Positions 45,048 through 54,273 of a stretch of 64,000 nucleotides of DNA are shown here, one piece after another (the first letter of the stretch is position 1; the number at the start of each line of letters is the position of its first letter). The translations under genes and the position numbers were made by a program. Below the pieces are notes generated by a model, which worked only from the letters and a program-made list of their open reading frames with translations, ran no database searches and was not told where the DNA came from. The stretch comes from Nitrospirota bacterium (lineage in GTDB: Bacteria; Nitrospirota; Thermodesulfovibrionia; UBA6902), in NCBI GenBank assembly GCA_016213945.1, contig JACQZF010000077.1, positions 1 to 64,000 on the forward strand, in the 5' to 3' direction.

Positions 45048-46442
45048 ATGAAACTACGAACGAAAATAACATTGCTTACAACAGCGATGGCGGTCAGCGT
45101 TGTATTCTTTACCCTGCTTGCAATAAGGGGCGTCATCATCAAAGCCTTCAGGGAGGAACTTGAAAAGAGGGCCGTCTCTATTGCCGGCAACCTTTCCGAC
45201 AGGGTCGCCAACCATGTTCTTCTGAAAGACTATTTCCAGGCATCAAAGGACATAGAAGAAGTCCGTAATAAGGAAAATGATGTCGAGTATATCTTTGTCA
45301 CAAACGAAGAAGGCAAGGTCGTGGCCCACACTTTCATCAGTGAAATCCCTCCCGGCATTTTGACCTGGAACCCTCTTGCTGATAAGACAACAAACGTGCA
45401 GCTCCTTGACACGGAAAAAGGTTTTATCCGGGATGTCGGGGTAAAGGTCTTTAACGGCACAAAGTCGGAGCTGCATCTGGGCATCAGGGAGGACAAATTA
45501 AAACAGACCCTCTCTCAGGTCAGGGGGCTGACCTTTCCGGTAATTGTTTTTGTAACACTTCTTGGCGTGGCCGCATCATTTATTTTCAGCCGTTTGATCA
45601 CAGAGCCGCTGAATAAATTTGTCGAGTTCACAAAGGTCCTTGGAAGAGGGGAATTCGGCAAGAGGGTGGATGTCCCTTACGGGGGTGAAATAGGATACCT
45701 CGCGCGCAATTTCAACAGGCTTTCGATGGAGCTCAAAAAAGTAAAGGAAAAAATGGAAGAGGCATACACGTACACGCACCTTTTGCAGGCCGAGAAGCTC
45801 TCAACCATCGGGCAGATCTCGGCGGGCCTTGGTCACGAGCTGAAAAACCCAATAACAACACTCAAGATGCTTTTCCAGGCATTTAAAGAACAGCCTGACC
45901 TGACAAAGGAAGACGCAGAGGTCATCAGCAAAGAGATCGAGAAGATCGACACCATAATCACAAGATTCCTCGGGTTCGTAAAACAGAAGAGTTTCCATTA
46001 CTCTGAAATAAATCTAAATGCCCTGATTGACCGGGTACTGTCTCTCGCTTCATTCGATGTCCGCAACTACGGCATATCAGTGCAGAAAGATATGATGGAA
46101 ACATTGCCTGAGATAAAGGGGGACAGGTCGCTGCTTGAACATGTATTTCTGAATCTCATCCTAAATTCAGTTCAGGCCATGCCTGACGGCGGAGAGATCA
46201 GGATATCGGGAAAGACGGATGACAAATTCGTGGAAGTAATGATATGGGACAAAGGCTGCGGCATCCCGGCGGACATACGCTCAAAAGTTTTTGACCCTTT
46301 TTTCACGACAAAGGAAAGCGGCACCGGGCTCGGCCTTTCTATCGCCTATAACATCGTCAAATCCCACGGTGGCAAGTTGTTCTTCCACAGCAATGAAGGC
46401 GCGGGCACAGTGTTTACGGTAAGGCTGCCGGTTGGGGAGTAA
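45048..46442 (+). CDS. Sensor histidine kinase
   Basis: A 464-residue membrane kinase. Helix 1 at about 8-30, a periplasmic sensor (31-160, sCache-like), helix 2 at 162-184, HAMP (182-235, ITEPLNKFVEFTKVLGRGEF), HisKA with phospho-acceptor His263 in GLGHELKNPITTL, and the HATPase domain with N box (LLEHVFLNLILNSVQA), WDKGCGIP, FFTTKESGTGLGLSIAYNIV. It belongs with the NtrC-type regulator 87 bases downstream and the binding lipoprotein upstream. Confidence 0.93.
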   Translation: MKLRTKITLLTTAMAVSVVFFTLLAIRGVIIKAFREELEKRAVSIAGNLSDRVANHVLLKDYFQASKDIEEVRNKENDVEYIFVTNEEGKVVAHTFISEIPPGILTWNPLADKTTNVQLLDTEKGFIRDVGVKVFNGTKSELHLGIREDKLKQTLSQVRGLTFPVIVFVTLLGVAASFIFSRLITEPLNKFVEFTKVLGRGEFGKRVDVPYGGEIGYLARNFNRLSMELKKVKEKMEEAYTYTHLLQAEKLSTIGQISAGLGHELKNPITTLKMLFQAFKEQPDLTKEDAEVISKEIEKIDTIITRFLGFVKQKSFHYSEINLNALIDRVLSLASFDVRNYGISVQKDMMETLPEIKGDRSLLEHVFLNLILNSVQAMPDGGEIRISGKTDDKFVEVMIWDKGCGIPADIRSKVFDPFFTTKESGTGLGLSIAYNIVKSHGGKLFFHSNEGAGTVFTVRLPVGE

Positions 46443-46458
46443 AGGTTTACGTTTTAAC

Positions 46459-46487
46459 GCAGGGGCGGGTTTAAAACCCGCCCCTGC
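46459..46487. repeat. GC palindrome centred on TTTAAA
   Basis: GCAGGGGCGGGTTTA and AAACCCGCCCCTGC, 14-bp arms, in the kinase-regulator spacer. The most complete member of this family here. Confidence 0.7.
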
Positions 46488-46528
46488 ATGTTGCTATCAT
46501 TTCAATTCTTACATAAAATAAACACATC

Positions 46529-47932
46529 ATGGACAAAATTCTTGTTGTAGACGACGAGGCGGGGATACTTCATTCTTTCAAAAAAGTCCTTGGGCGGCAC
46601 GACTACGATGTCGTCACCGCGTCAAGCGGCGAGGAGGCCCTTGAAAAAGTAAACAGGGAGCAGCCCGACCTCGTTATCATGGATGTCAACATGCCGGGCA
46701 GGGACGGCATCGAAACACTTAACGAATTGAAATCTCTTCACCCCTCACTCAGCGTAATAATCATGACGGCATACACCACCTCTGAAAAGGCGATAACCGC
46801 GATGAAGAACGGGGCCTTTGATTACATCACAAAACCCGTTGACAATGCCCGGTTAATATCGCTTGTTGAAAAAGCCATTGCGGCAGGAAAGATGAACGTC
46901 CCTGTAAGTTTTGAAGGGGTCCCTGAAGAAGCCGGCGACAGGATCATCGGAAAAGGCGATGCCATGCTTGAGATATTCAAGAAGGTAGGGCAGATCGCTG
47001 CAAGCGATGTCACCGTGCTTTTAAGAGGCGAGACAGGCACAGGTAAAGAACTGATCGCGAGGGCTGTTTACCATCACAGTAAAAGGGTCAACAAACCTTT
47101 TCTGCCCGTTAACTGCGCCGCTATCCCCGAAACACTTCTTGAGAGCGAGCTCTTCGGACATGAGAAGGGCGCATTTACAGGGGCTGAAAATAAAAAGATC
47201 GGCAAGTTTGAGCAATGCGATAAGGGCACAATGTTTCTCGACGAGATAGGAGATATGCCGCTTTCACTTCAGGCCAAGATGCTCAGGGTGCTGCAGGACG
47301 GCTGTTTCCAGAGGGTCGGGGGAAATGATCTGATCAGGACGGACGTGAGGATAATCGCGGCGACAAACAAGAACCTTGAGTCGTTGATCAATATGGGCAA
47401 ATTCAGGGACGACCTTTACTGGCGTTTGAATGTTGTGAGTATCACCATGCCCCCGCTCAGGGAAAGACGGGATGATATAGAAGATATTGCTCAATACTTC
47501 ATAAGGAAATTCAACAGGGAGCTCGGCAAGGAAGTCCAGGGAGTGTCGCCTGAGATACTTGAGGAGTTTAGAAAATACGACTGGCCCGGAAATGTGAGGG
47601 AGCTTGAAAGTGTTATTCAGAGGGGAATGGTTTTATGCAGGAAGGACCTCCTTTCCTATAAAGACTGTGAATGGCTGTCACAGATAAGATTGACCGCTCA
47701 AAGTGTAGATATTGATAAGACCCTTTCCGGCACCATCAATGAAATCCTTCAGCAAGGCGGAACAGATATATACAGGGAGGCTGTTTCAAATTTTGAACGC
47801 CTTCTTGTTAAAAGGGCCCTTGAATTGACCAAAAATAACCAGGCCCTTGCGGCAAAACTCCTCGGCATTTCACGCAATACGCTCAGGGAAAAGATGAGCG
47901 CGGATGACGATAGTAATTTGCGTAAAGAATGA
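46529..47932 (+). CDS. Sigma-54-dependent response regulator (NtrC family)
   Basis: A 467-residue three-domain activator. Receiver domain with phospho-acceptor Asp52 ([12 protein letters not shown]) and acidic pocket VVDDEAG; AAA+ domain with Walker A GETGTGKE, the sigma-54 contact loop GAFTGA, and Walker [13 protein letters not shown]-terminal Fis-type HTH ([18 protein letters not shown]). The domain order and complete GAFTGA motif show a working sigma-54 activator. A near-consensus sigma-54 promoter follows its stop by 75 bases, before the amino-acid-binding protein gene, its likely target. Confidence 0.94.
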   Translation: MDKILVVDDEAGILHSFKKVLGRHDYDVVTASSGEEALEKVNREQPDLVIMDVNMPGRDGIETLNELKSLHPSLSVIIMTAYTTSEKAITAMKNGAFDYITKPVDNARLISLVEKAIAAGKMNVPVSFEGVPEEAGDRIIGKGDAMLEIFKKVGQIAASDVTVLLRGETGTGKELIARAVYHHSKRVNKPFLPVNCAAIPETLLESELFGHEKGAFTGAENKKIGKFEQCDKGTMFLDEIGDMPLSLQAKMLRVLQDGCFQRVGGNDLIRTDVRIIAATNKNLESLINMGKFRDDLYWRLNVVSITMPPLRERRDDIEDIAQYFIRKFNRELGKEVQGVSPEILEEFRKYDWPGNVRELESVIQRGMVLCRKDLLSYKDCEWLSQIRLTAQSVDIDKTLSGTINEILQQGGTDIYREAVSNFERLLVKRALELTKNNQALAAKLLGISRNTLREKMSADDDSNLRKE

Positions 47933-48005
47933 ACACCCTGCTCAACTTTTGCACAGGCTTCAATAGACGGCTTCTTGATTTTTCAGGAAAATGTATTGAT
48001 TTTTA

Positions 48006-48022
48006 TTGGCACAGATATTGCA
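48006..48022 (+). promoter_or_regulatory. Sigma-54 promoter
   Basis: TTGGCACAGATATTGCA matches the consensus TGGCAC-N5-TTGCA at every invariant position, with GG and GC correctly 12 bases apart. Start of transcription is expected near 48034, leaving a 54-base leader. It directly follows the NtrC-family gene. Confidence 0.85.
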
Positions 48023-48087
48023 AATTTAATGGCATCTAACGGCTTAGCCTTAGCCCAAATGAAACCTTAATGAAAGGAGAATTTTGT

Positions 48088-48960
48088 ATGAAAAGAAGTA
48101 CCGTAATTGTGTTGTTGGCTGCACTGTTGATCGTATCTTTAGTTTCTCTCGCTGCGGCGGAAGGACTGCTTGACGAGGTAAAGAAAAGAGGCGCTGTACG
48201 CATTGGTCATGGTAACGCAACCCCGCCGATGAACTATATTGATGAAAAAGGCGAGTGGACGGGTTTTGACGTGGACCTCGGAAGCGCAATCGCTGAGAAA
48301 TTAGGAGTGAAAATTGAAAGGGTGTTAGTTGATAATAAGACGAGGATCGCTTTTCTTGCCAACAGATCAATCGACATTTCACTGGCAAACATAAGCCAGA
48401 CCAGGAGCCGCGAGGAGCAGATGGATTATGCGGAACCTCCTTATTTCTGGACCGGCAAGATCTTTTATGCAAAGAAGGGAAAATTCAAATCAGTAAAAGA
48501 CCTTGGTGGAAAGAAGTTAGGTGTTGACCAGGGATCAAACGCATTTATCGCTGCTCCGCAGGAAATTGCTAAATATACAGACGCGAAACCTGAGATGCTT
48601 TCCTTCCAGAACAGCGCTGAGGGTTTTCTCGCATTAAAGCAGGGCAAGATTGACGCATACTCACAGGACGCCCAGATCATGGCGTCCATTGCTGCAGCAG
48701 GCGGTTTGGCTGACGAATACGAAGCAGTCGGCGGGGCCATCTGGAGCCCCGGACTTTACGGCATAGGCGTCCCTGAAAACGAAAGCGACTGGAGAGATAA
48801 GATAAGCTTTATTCTGCAGGACATGCTTAAGGACGGGACCTATGAGAAGATTTATCAGAAATGGTTCGGCCCCAAGGGCAAATCCCCTCTCTCGGTAAAT
48901 GCAAGACCGCGTTTACCCAAAGATACATTTGGCGACATGCTTTATGTATGGCCTGATTGA
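48088..48960 (+). CDS. Amino-acid-type ABC substrate-binding protein (family 3)
   Basis: A 290-residue exported protein. The signal (VIVLLAALLIVSLVSLAAA) is followed by the SBP_bac_3 fold: VRIGHGNATPPMNYIDEKGE, GFDVDLGSAIAEKLGVKIE, ANISQTRSREEQMDYAEPPY and KSVKDLGGKKLGVDQGSNAF. Polar amino acids are the usual ligands. Transporter genes are not found downstream; a terminator follows. AAAGGAGAATTTTGT decides this ATG over one six codons earlier. Expression depends on sigma-54, so nitrogen or a related signal is likely. Confidence 0.88.
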   Translation: MKRSTVIVLLAALLIVSLVSLAAAEGLLDEVKKRGAVRIGHGNATPPMNYIDEKGEWTGFDVDLGSAIAEKLGVKIERVLVDNKTRIAFLANRSIDISLANISQTRSREEQMDYAEPPYFWTGKIFYAKKGKFKSVKDLGGKKLGVDQGSNAFIAAPQEIAKYTDAKPEMLSFQNSAEGFLALKQGKIDAYSQDAQIMASIAAAGGLADEYEAVGGAIWSPGLYGIGVPENESDWRDKISFILQDMLKDGTYEKIYQKWFGPKGKSPLSVNARPRLPKDTFGDMLYVWPD

Positions 48961-48988
48961 TTTAAATAGAGCAAAGAACATTTAGTTA

Positions 48989-49024
48989 AAAGAGGCACGG
49001 GTAAAACCTGTGCCTCTTTTTTTT
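48989..49024 (+). terminator. Rho-independent terminator
   Basis: AGAGGCACGGG, loop TAAAA, CCTGTGCCTCT then TTTTTTTT; one G-U pair. Confidence 0.9.
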
Positions 49025-49072
49025 GTCTGGAATCTTGTAAAAGAGATGAGGCAAATGTAATATATTACGGGT

Positions 49073-49969
49073 ATGAAGAAAATTGTCTTTGTTATCATCC
49101 TGATAATTTTCCCTTGTCTTTTTCTGTTTGCAGAGGAAAAAGAAAAAAACGGCAATAACGGCGTTACAAAAACAACGGATATTCATTTTACAGGAAAATA
49201 TTGCACGGAGTGCCACGACAAGACGCCTCAGCAAGGCGGCGATACTTTCCTGAAATTTGGCGGCGATTACACGCAACTGTGCAAATGCCACGGGTATACC
49301 CCGGGCACATATATTCATCCTGTAGAAATAATCCCCTCGGAAGAAAAAAAGGCCAAGATCCCAAAAGACTTTCCCCTGCCGGGCGGCAAGGTGTCCTGCC
49401 TTACATGCCATGACATGTATCTGCAATGCCAGCTTAATCCCCGCGCCCTGTCATTAAACAAGAGATTTTTAAGGGGGGCCCCTTATGTAAGCCGCACCAT
49501 GCTATGCTTCAGGTGCCATGACGAGAAAAAATACACGATGCTGGACCCGCATAATCAAATAAATGAGGCAGGGGCCATTATCGTTGATAAATGCTTATAC
49601 TGCCATACTGAAAAACCCGATGAAAAACGCGCGACCTTCCAGGAAGTCAAGCTTATAGGGGACCTTGAGGTGCTGTGTTTCAGATGCCACTTCAAACAGA
49701 GCCAGCTTCATCCCATAAACGCCAACCACCTGCGCACACCATCCGACAAGACACTGATGACCATGAAGGAATCGGAAAAGAAATACGGGATAATTTTGCC
49801 GTTGAATTATGAAGGGAAAATCACCTGTCCAACCTGCCACAACCCCCATGAAAAAGGTATCATCCCCGGGGAAAAACCGAGCTCACAGGGGGCCAGCGAG
49901 AAGTACAGGCTTCGTCTTGCCGGGAGGAATTTGCAAATCTGCGTAGCGTGTCACAAAGATAAGTTCTGA
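49073..49969 (+). CDS. Multiheme c-type cytochrome, seven CXXCH sites plus one CXCH
   Basis: A 298-residue exported cytochrome (signal VFVIILIIFPCLFLFA). Canonical sites are CTECH, CLTCH, CFRCH, CLYCH, CFRCH, CPTCH and CVACH. Between the first two lies LCKCHGY, a C-x-C-H motif that could be a lost or unusual heme site. Several further His residues could be distal ligands. It is convergent with the four-gene cytochrome group on the minus strand, only six bases from the 9-heme gene, and is likely part of the same electron route. Confidence 0.85.
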   Translation: MKKIVFVIILIIFPCLFLFAEEKEKNGNNGVTKTTDIHFTGKYCTECHDKTPQQGGDTFLKFGGDYTQLCKCHGYTPGTYIHPVEIIPSEEKKAKIPKDFPLPGGKVSCLTCHDMYLQCQLNPRALSLNKRFLRGAPYVSRTMLCFRCHDEKKYTMLDPHNQINEAGAIIVDKCLYCHTEKPDEKRATFQEVKLIGDLEVLCFRCHFKQSQLHPINANHLRTPSDKTLMTMKESEKKYGIILPLNYEGKITCPTCHNPHEKGIIPGEKPSSQGASEKYRLRLAGRNLQICVACHKDKF

Positions 49970-49975
49970 TCTGTA

Positions 49976-51685
49976 TTAAGGATCGCAGCTACTGCCGCAG
50001 TTGGATGAATTATGTTTACTGCTGCACGCACTATTCGTTGAATAACAATTGGATTCTGCATATGTAGTTGGACTGGAGGCTTTTTTAAACCCGCTCAACA
50101 AAAGCCTGTTATCGGAATAATCATAGGGTGACACATCAGAAACATAGCCTATGAGTCTTGACCTTTTTGAGCCATGAGGTACAGCTACATGACAATACAC
50201 ACAGGACATCTCGTTGTCGGGGCCTAATGTTCTGTTATCATGATCTTTATGGACATCATTTTTCCATGTTGTACCGGTAATCATTGGGTGACAATTTACA
50301 CAGAACAGTTCGGTTGACCAGTTATTAGTATTATCGTTTATATCCTTTAAGCTGAACAGCGCACCGGCAGCACTTGCAGGCCAGTATTGTCTTGTCCTGT
50401 TGAGCATAAATTTTCTCGTTGACCCGTGAGGGCCTTTTGCTGCCGAGCTTTCGTTGTCTGCCCCGTGACAGTCGGAGCAGTACATGGTTTGTGTTCCTAC
50501 GCTTGTCCAGGGGGAAGACATTTGACCCGCAGTTAATGCCTTAGGAGTGCCGGAGCCGGTCTGGTTATTTAATGTTACAGCCACTGGATGGGCGGATTTG
50601 TTGTTTGGATTGAATTCCCAGGCCTGGTCGGTAATCGCAGTGCCGGATGGGCCGGTAATCGATGAGACCCCGTTTGTTAATGTGCCGAGTCCGTAATAGG
50701 AGTGGCATTTGAAACATATCTGGTATTCATACTGGCTGCCGTCATTATATGCAGGCGGTTTCCTGACGGTGAATGATGTCGGCTGGGTCCAGATCGCGGT
50801 CCATGCCGGTTCAACGCCCCAAACGTACTTCAATACATCAGACACCGCGTTCCCGGACGTTGCGGCAGTATGAATAGTTCCGCTGACTACTGTATGCGGG
50901 TTGTGGCAGTCAACGCATTCGGCATGTCTGTTGGCTGCCGCCGGGCCGAAGCTTGTTCCTCCCGGTTGTCCGGTTTCAGGCAGTGTATGGCGGTTATTAT
51001 AAGTATGCGTTGGATGGGCGTAGGTTTTATTTAACTGTGCTTTTACGTCTTTTGCCGCGCCGCCTTGCGTTCCGTTATGACATGCCTCGCATCCCATTTC
51101 ATAAGCGGGACTATCTCCTGTAGCCGAGTCCAGAGCAAAGAGCATCGACGCATACGGAGCGCCGCCTGCGGTTGCGTTATATCCATGGGGATTGTGGCAA
51201 TTATGACAATTACCCGCGTCGCCGCTTGGATATGCGGGACCCGGAGGCGAAGCATCGGGGGTCCATTTCATGCTGGCGCTTGAGTAGTGTATTGAGGCAT
51301 TATATTTTGTCTTCCCCTGATAAATACCGTAGCTTCCATAACCGAGGGTCATGCCTGATAAGGTAAATGTCTCATGACAGGCAAAGCAGAGTTCATTTCT
51401 GCTGGCCCCGTAATTAGACCTGAACAAGGCATACGATGAAGCCCCCTCAGAAGCAGGAAGGGTCGGCTCAGCTCCGTCGATGCTTGCGTGTTGTTCATGG
51501 CAGTGCCCGCAATGCCCCAGAGTAGTGTATGTATAGCCGGGGGTGACTACCGAGCGGTTGGCAGATGTGCCGTGCTTTGTCTGGATGTATGTCCCGCCGA
51601 AACCTTCGGCAGTTAGAAGGAAGCAAAGAGCGAAAAGCATAGAACATAGAGCATAGGGCACAGGGCGTATGGGACCTCTTCGCAT
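49976..51685 (-). CDS. Nonaheme c-type cytochrome with repeat-derived signal peptide
   Basis: Nine CXXCH sites: CGHCH, CFACH, CHNCH, CEACH, CVDCH, CFKCH, CSDCH, CVNCH and CVYCH, spread over about 570 residues with long Ser/Thr/Gly-rich loops; secreted or periplasmic. The signal peptide PYALCSMLFALCFLL is encoded by a low-complexity tract (51618-51675, AGCATAGAACATAGAGCATA). The start is uncertain: the frame is open back to 51790, overlapping the upstream gene by 22 bases; the ATG before RRGPIRPV gives the best signal length. Ends SSNCGSSCDP, a Cys pair. Confidence 0.82.
   Translation of the reverse strand: MRRGPIRPVPYALCSMLFALCFLLTAEGFGGTYIQTKHGTSANRSVVTPGYTYTTLGHCGHCHEQHASIDGAEPTLPASEGASSYALFRSNYGASRNELCFACHETFTLSGMTLGYGSYGIYQGKTKYNASIHYSSASMKWTPDASPPGPAYPSGDAGNCHNCHNPHGYNATAGGAPYASMLFALDSATGDSPAYEMGCEACHNGTQGGAAKDVKAQLNKTYAHPTHTYNNRHTLPETGQPGGTSFGPAAANRHAECVDCHNPHTVVSGTIHTAATSGNAVSDVLKYVWGVEPAWTAIWTQPTSFTVRKPPAYNDGSQYEYQICFKCHSYYGLGTLTNGVSSITGPSGTAITDQAWEFNPNNKSAHPVAVTLNNQTGSGTPKALTAGQMSSPWTSVGTQTMYCSDCHGADNESSAAKGPHGSTRKFMLNRTRQYWPASAAGALFSLKDINDNTNNWSTELFCVNCHPMITGTTWKNDVHKDHDNRTLGPDNEMSCVYCHVAVPHGSKRSRLIGYVSDVSPYDYSDNRLLLSGFKKASSPTTYAESNCYSTNSACSSKHNSSNCGSSCDP
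51618..51675. repeat. Low-complexity AGCATAGAACATAG tract inside a cytochrome gene
   Basis: GCAAAGAGCGAAAAGCATAG then AACATAGAGCATAGGGCACA and GGGCGTATGGG. Read on the minus strand it gives the hydrophobic signal peptide of the 9-heme cytochrome. Confidence 0.65.
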
Positions 51686-51768
51686 AAACTTTTCGCATAT
51701 ATGCAAGTTCTCAACTCCTGGCATCGTTCTTTCTTTTTTTCTCTCTGCGACAGGCTCTTTTTTCATAG

Positions 51769-52851
51769 TTAATTTTTGCTCGTGTGACAAACATTACAGC
51801 CGGATATGGCTGTTGAAAGTGTCGCGCTTTTAAAGTTCCATCTTAACATCTTGTAATTATCCGTAGCATGGGCTGCATGACAGGACAAACACATGACAAC
51901 GTCAGTACCGGGAGTTACGGTGTTACTGATAGAGCTGGCGACCGTAGTTCTCGCAACTGGAGTCACTACACTGTAGGATGCATAACTTGCATATTCACCG
52001 CTGTTCGGTAACACCACATCGGTAGGGTGCCTGGTAAATGGAGAGCTTGTATCTCCTCCAATCCCGTCAGCTACGTGCAGCTCTCTATGACAAGTGCCGC
52101 AAAACCCGCTGATCGTGTTATTGACAGGTTGTACTCCGTCCGGGGTGTGACAGATACTGCAGTTGCTGCTGTAAGTCATGGGAGTTGCTGCGCCGTAGTA
52201 TTCATTGTGATTGTTCGCATCCTTGTTCTGCCACTTATATGTACCGTTATTTTCATATCCTTTTACGCCTTTCAGGAAGCGGTAGCTGTCGTAGATATCA
52301 CTTGCGGTATCGCACCTGCCATCTACATTCTTGTGGTGGGCGCCTTTAAAGTGGACACCGGATGAACGTGTGCCATGACAGCCGAATATCCCCGAGCACG
52401 TGATACTGACCCCTATAACCATAGGATCGTGATGTCCGGGCGGGCCAAGGAGTGTGCCCTCTAACTTGCCGAATTCAACAACATTATGCCCTTTGTAATC
52501 AGCGGCCCCGCTGCCCTTGTTCCCCAATATATAGGCAAAGTTCCCGCCTGCAAGATCATCCGAGGCGCCTGTGTGATAGACCTGCGGCGCCCCTGTTACC
52601 GCGTCAATGTTGCTTGACGTTCCCGATGCATGGCATCCCAGACAACCTCCCCGGGTCAATGTCTCGTAAGGCCCGGTGCCTTTCCAGGGCTGGCCGTCAG
52701 CGCCGTACGTTGCCATTGCCGAGCCGTTCTGGCTGTTGTGCATGGTATGACATGTGCTGCAATTGCCGCTTATTGCGGAAGTTGCTACACCTGCATAAAG
52801 CGGGACGAATAAGACCGTAAAAAAAGCGGATATATATTTTATTAATTTCAT
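51769..52851 (-). CDS. Multiheme c-type cytochrome, six CXXCH sites plus one CX5CH
   Basis: A 360-residue exported cytochrome (signal [17 protein letters not shown]). Canonical sites: CSTCH, CLGCH, CSICH, CGTCH, CLSCH, CNVCH. A seventh candidate is CSGIFGCH, with five residues between the cysteines, followed by a His-rich stretch ([11 protein letters not shown]) that could supply axial ligands. Expanded heme motifs exist in a few multiheme proteins, but five residues is rare. Overlaps the next gene frame and is probably co-transcribed with it. Confidence 0.83.
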   Translation of the reverse strand: MKLIKYISAFFTVLFVPLYAGVATSAISGNCSTCHTMHNSQNGSAMATYGADGQPWKGTGPYETLTRGGCLGCHASGTSSNIDAVTGAPQVYHTGASDDLAGGNFAYILGNKGSGAADYKGHNVVEFGKLEGTLLGPPGHHDPMVIGVSITCSGIFGCHGTRSSGVHFKGAHHKNVDGRCDTASDIYDSYRFLKGVKGYENNGTYKWQNKDANNHNEYYGAATPMTYSSNCSICHTPDGVQPVNNTISGFCGTCHRELHVADGIGGDTSSPFTRHPTDVVLPNSGEYASYASYSVVTPVARTTVASSISNTVTPGTDVVMCLSCHAAHATDNYKMLRWNFKSATLSTAISGCNVCHTSKN

Positions 52852-52971
52852 CAGCTTACAACAAAGTCCTTTATATAAAATAAATCATCTGCATATTTTG
52901 CAATTACTATGCCAAATATTTTTGAATACGGTCAAGAAAATAGGCAGATAGTCTTTAGTTTTCTACAACCG

Positions 52972-54273
52972 TCACATTTTATGACACTGTACGCAGAGCG
53001 CCCTGTTTCTGTCTGCAGTGAGCAGAAACTCGGCCATGGCAGAATGCATACTATGACACGAAGTGCAGGTAACAGGCTTTCCATTGCGGGGGTCTATCAC
53101 AGTGGCGCCGATCGGATGGGTGATCTTATGCTGAGATTCGTGGCACCTGGCGCACATCAGGTCTTCAGCATCTCTGTAATTGAACGGCCTGTCGGAGTGC
53201 ATCGGTATGTGACATTCAAAGCATTTTCTGTCTCTGACAGGCGCACATCTCACCGTCTTTAAAGCCTTCTCCATGGATGCAGTCCTTTTCTCCGTGCTTT
53301 CATGACAACCGTTACAAATTTTCTTTTCGTTCTTTGTAAGGTTTTTCTTTCTTGACCCGTGATAGTCATGGCAAATATTGCAGGGATTCTTGACGTTCTT
53401 TACATGAACGTCATTGTCGATATATTTATATTTTGAATCTTCTTTTTTGTGACAGCTGAAACACAGGGCCTGGCCTTCCAGCCGGGTGGTGATCTTCGCA
53501 TTCGCGGTAATTGGATTATGGCACTTTTCGCAATTCCTGATCAAGAAATCAGTATGGCCGTAAGGGCCGGGAAGCCCCTTGGTCCTTGAGCTGTGCCCCG
53601 TGTGGCAAGATGTGCAATCCGAATCTTTCACCATAGTTGATATGGAAACCTCACCCGCCCTGCAACGCGGAGGATGGCATTTCTGGCACAGCTTGTTAGA
53701 TGAAGAAAGCAGCAGGCCCTCTTCAGTTGACGCGTGAGAATTATGACACTCTGAGCATTTCCCCTCCTTGAACGGAACACAGGCATGGGGTTTTTCAAAT
53801 TGCTCCTTCAGTTTCTCATGGCAATTTCTACAAAGCGTTTTTTCCTCTCCTATCAAAATATAATTGTATTCGCTGCTGTGGGCGTTATGGCATCCGGTGC
53901 ATGAACTTTCCTTGAGCGCGGGGTGCACAATGCCTTTGCGGATAAGGTCCCTGAGGTTTTCATGACAGCTCAGGCAAATGGAATTTATGTCGTCATTCAT
54001 CAATCCCTTGATAGTGCTTACGTGTGAATTGTGGCAGGTAATGCATTTTCCGTCTTTAAAAAGAAAGTGCACATACTTTGCCGACAGGTCCTTTTTCAGC
54101 TCTTTATGACAGTCGTAACACAGGTCGGGGATATTTGCTTTTAACTTTGCCTCGGCATCAACTTCTCCCACATTGACTGCTGAAAGCCAGATAAGCATAA
54201 GACAGATGGACAGGAGAGCGAAATAAAAGTTTTGTATTGCCTTTATCGACTTCTGACTTCTGCTCCTATTCAT
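52972..54273 (-). CDS. 16-heme c-type cytochrome (doubled-CXXCH family)
   Basis: Sixteen CXXCH sites in 433 residues, from CYDCHKELK to CVQCHKM, which is three residues from the end. Many occur as the paired pattern CxxCH...H..H with CHNSHAS/CHNAHSS-type followers, as in doubled-CXXCH domains. The signal helix is NFYFALLSICLMLIWLSA. The codons just after the start (RSRSQKS) come from a CAGAAGTCAGAAGTC tract. Its start overlaps the stop of the 26-heme gene by eight bases, so the two are made together, probably as parts of one electron conduit. Confidence 0.88.
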   Translation of the reverse strand: MNRSRSQKSIKAIQNFYFALLSICLMLIWLSAVNVGEVDAEAKLKANIPDLCYDCHKELKKDLSAKYVHFLFKDGKCITCHNSHVSTIKGLMNDDINSICLSCHENLRDLIRKGIVHPALKESSCTGCHNAHSSEYNYILIGEEKTLCRNCHEKLKEQFEKPHACVPFKEGKCSECHNSHASTEEGLLLSSSNKLCQKCHPPRCRAGEVSISTMVKDSDCTSCHTGHSSRTKGLPGPYGHTDFLIRNCEKCHNPITANAKITTRLEGQALCFSCHKKEDSKYKYIDNDVHVKNVKNPCNICHDYHGSRKKNLTKNEKKICNGCHESTEKRTASMEKALKTVRCAPVRDRKCFECHIPMHSDRPFNYRDAEDLMCARCHESQHKITHPIGATVIDPRNGKPVTCTSCHSMHSAMAEFLLTADRNRALCVQCHKM

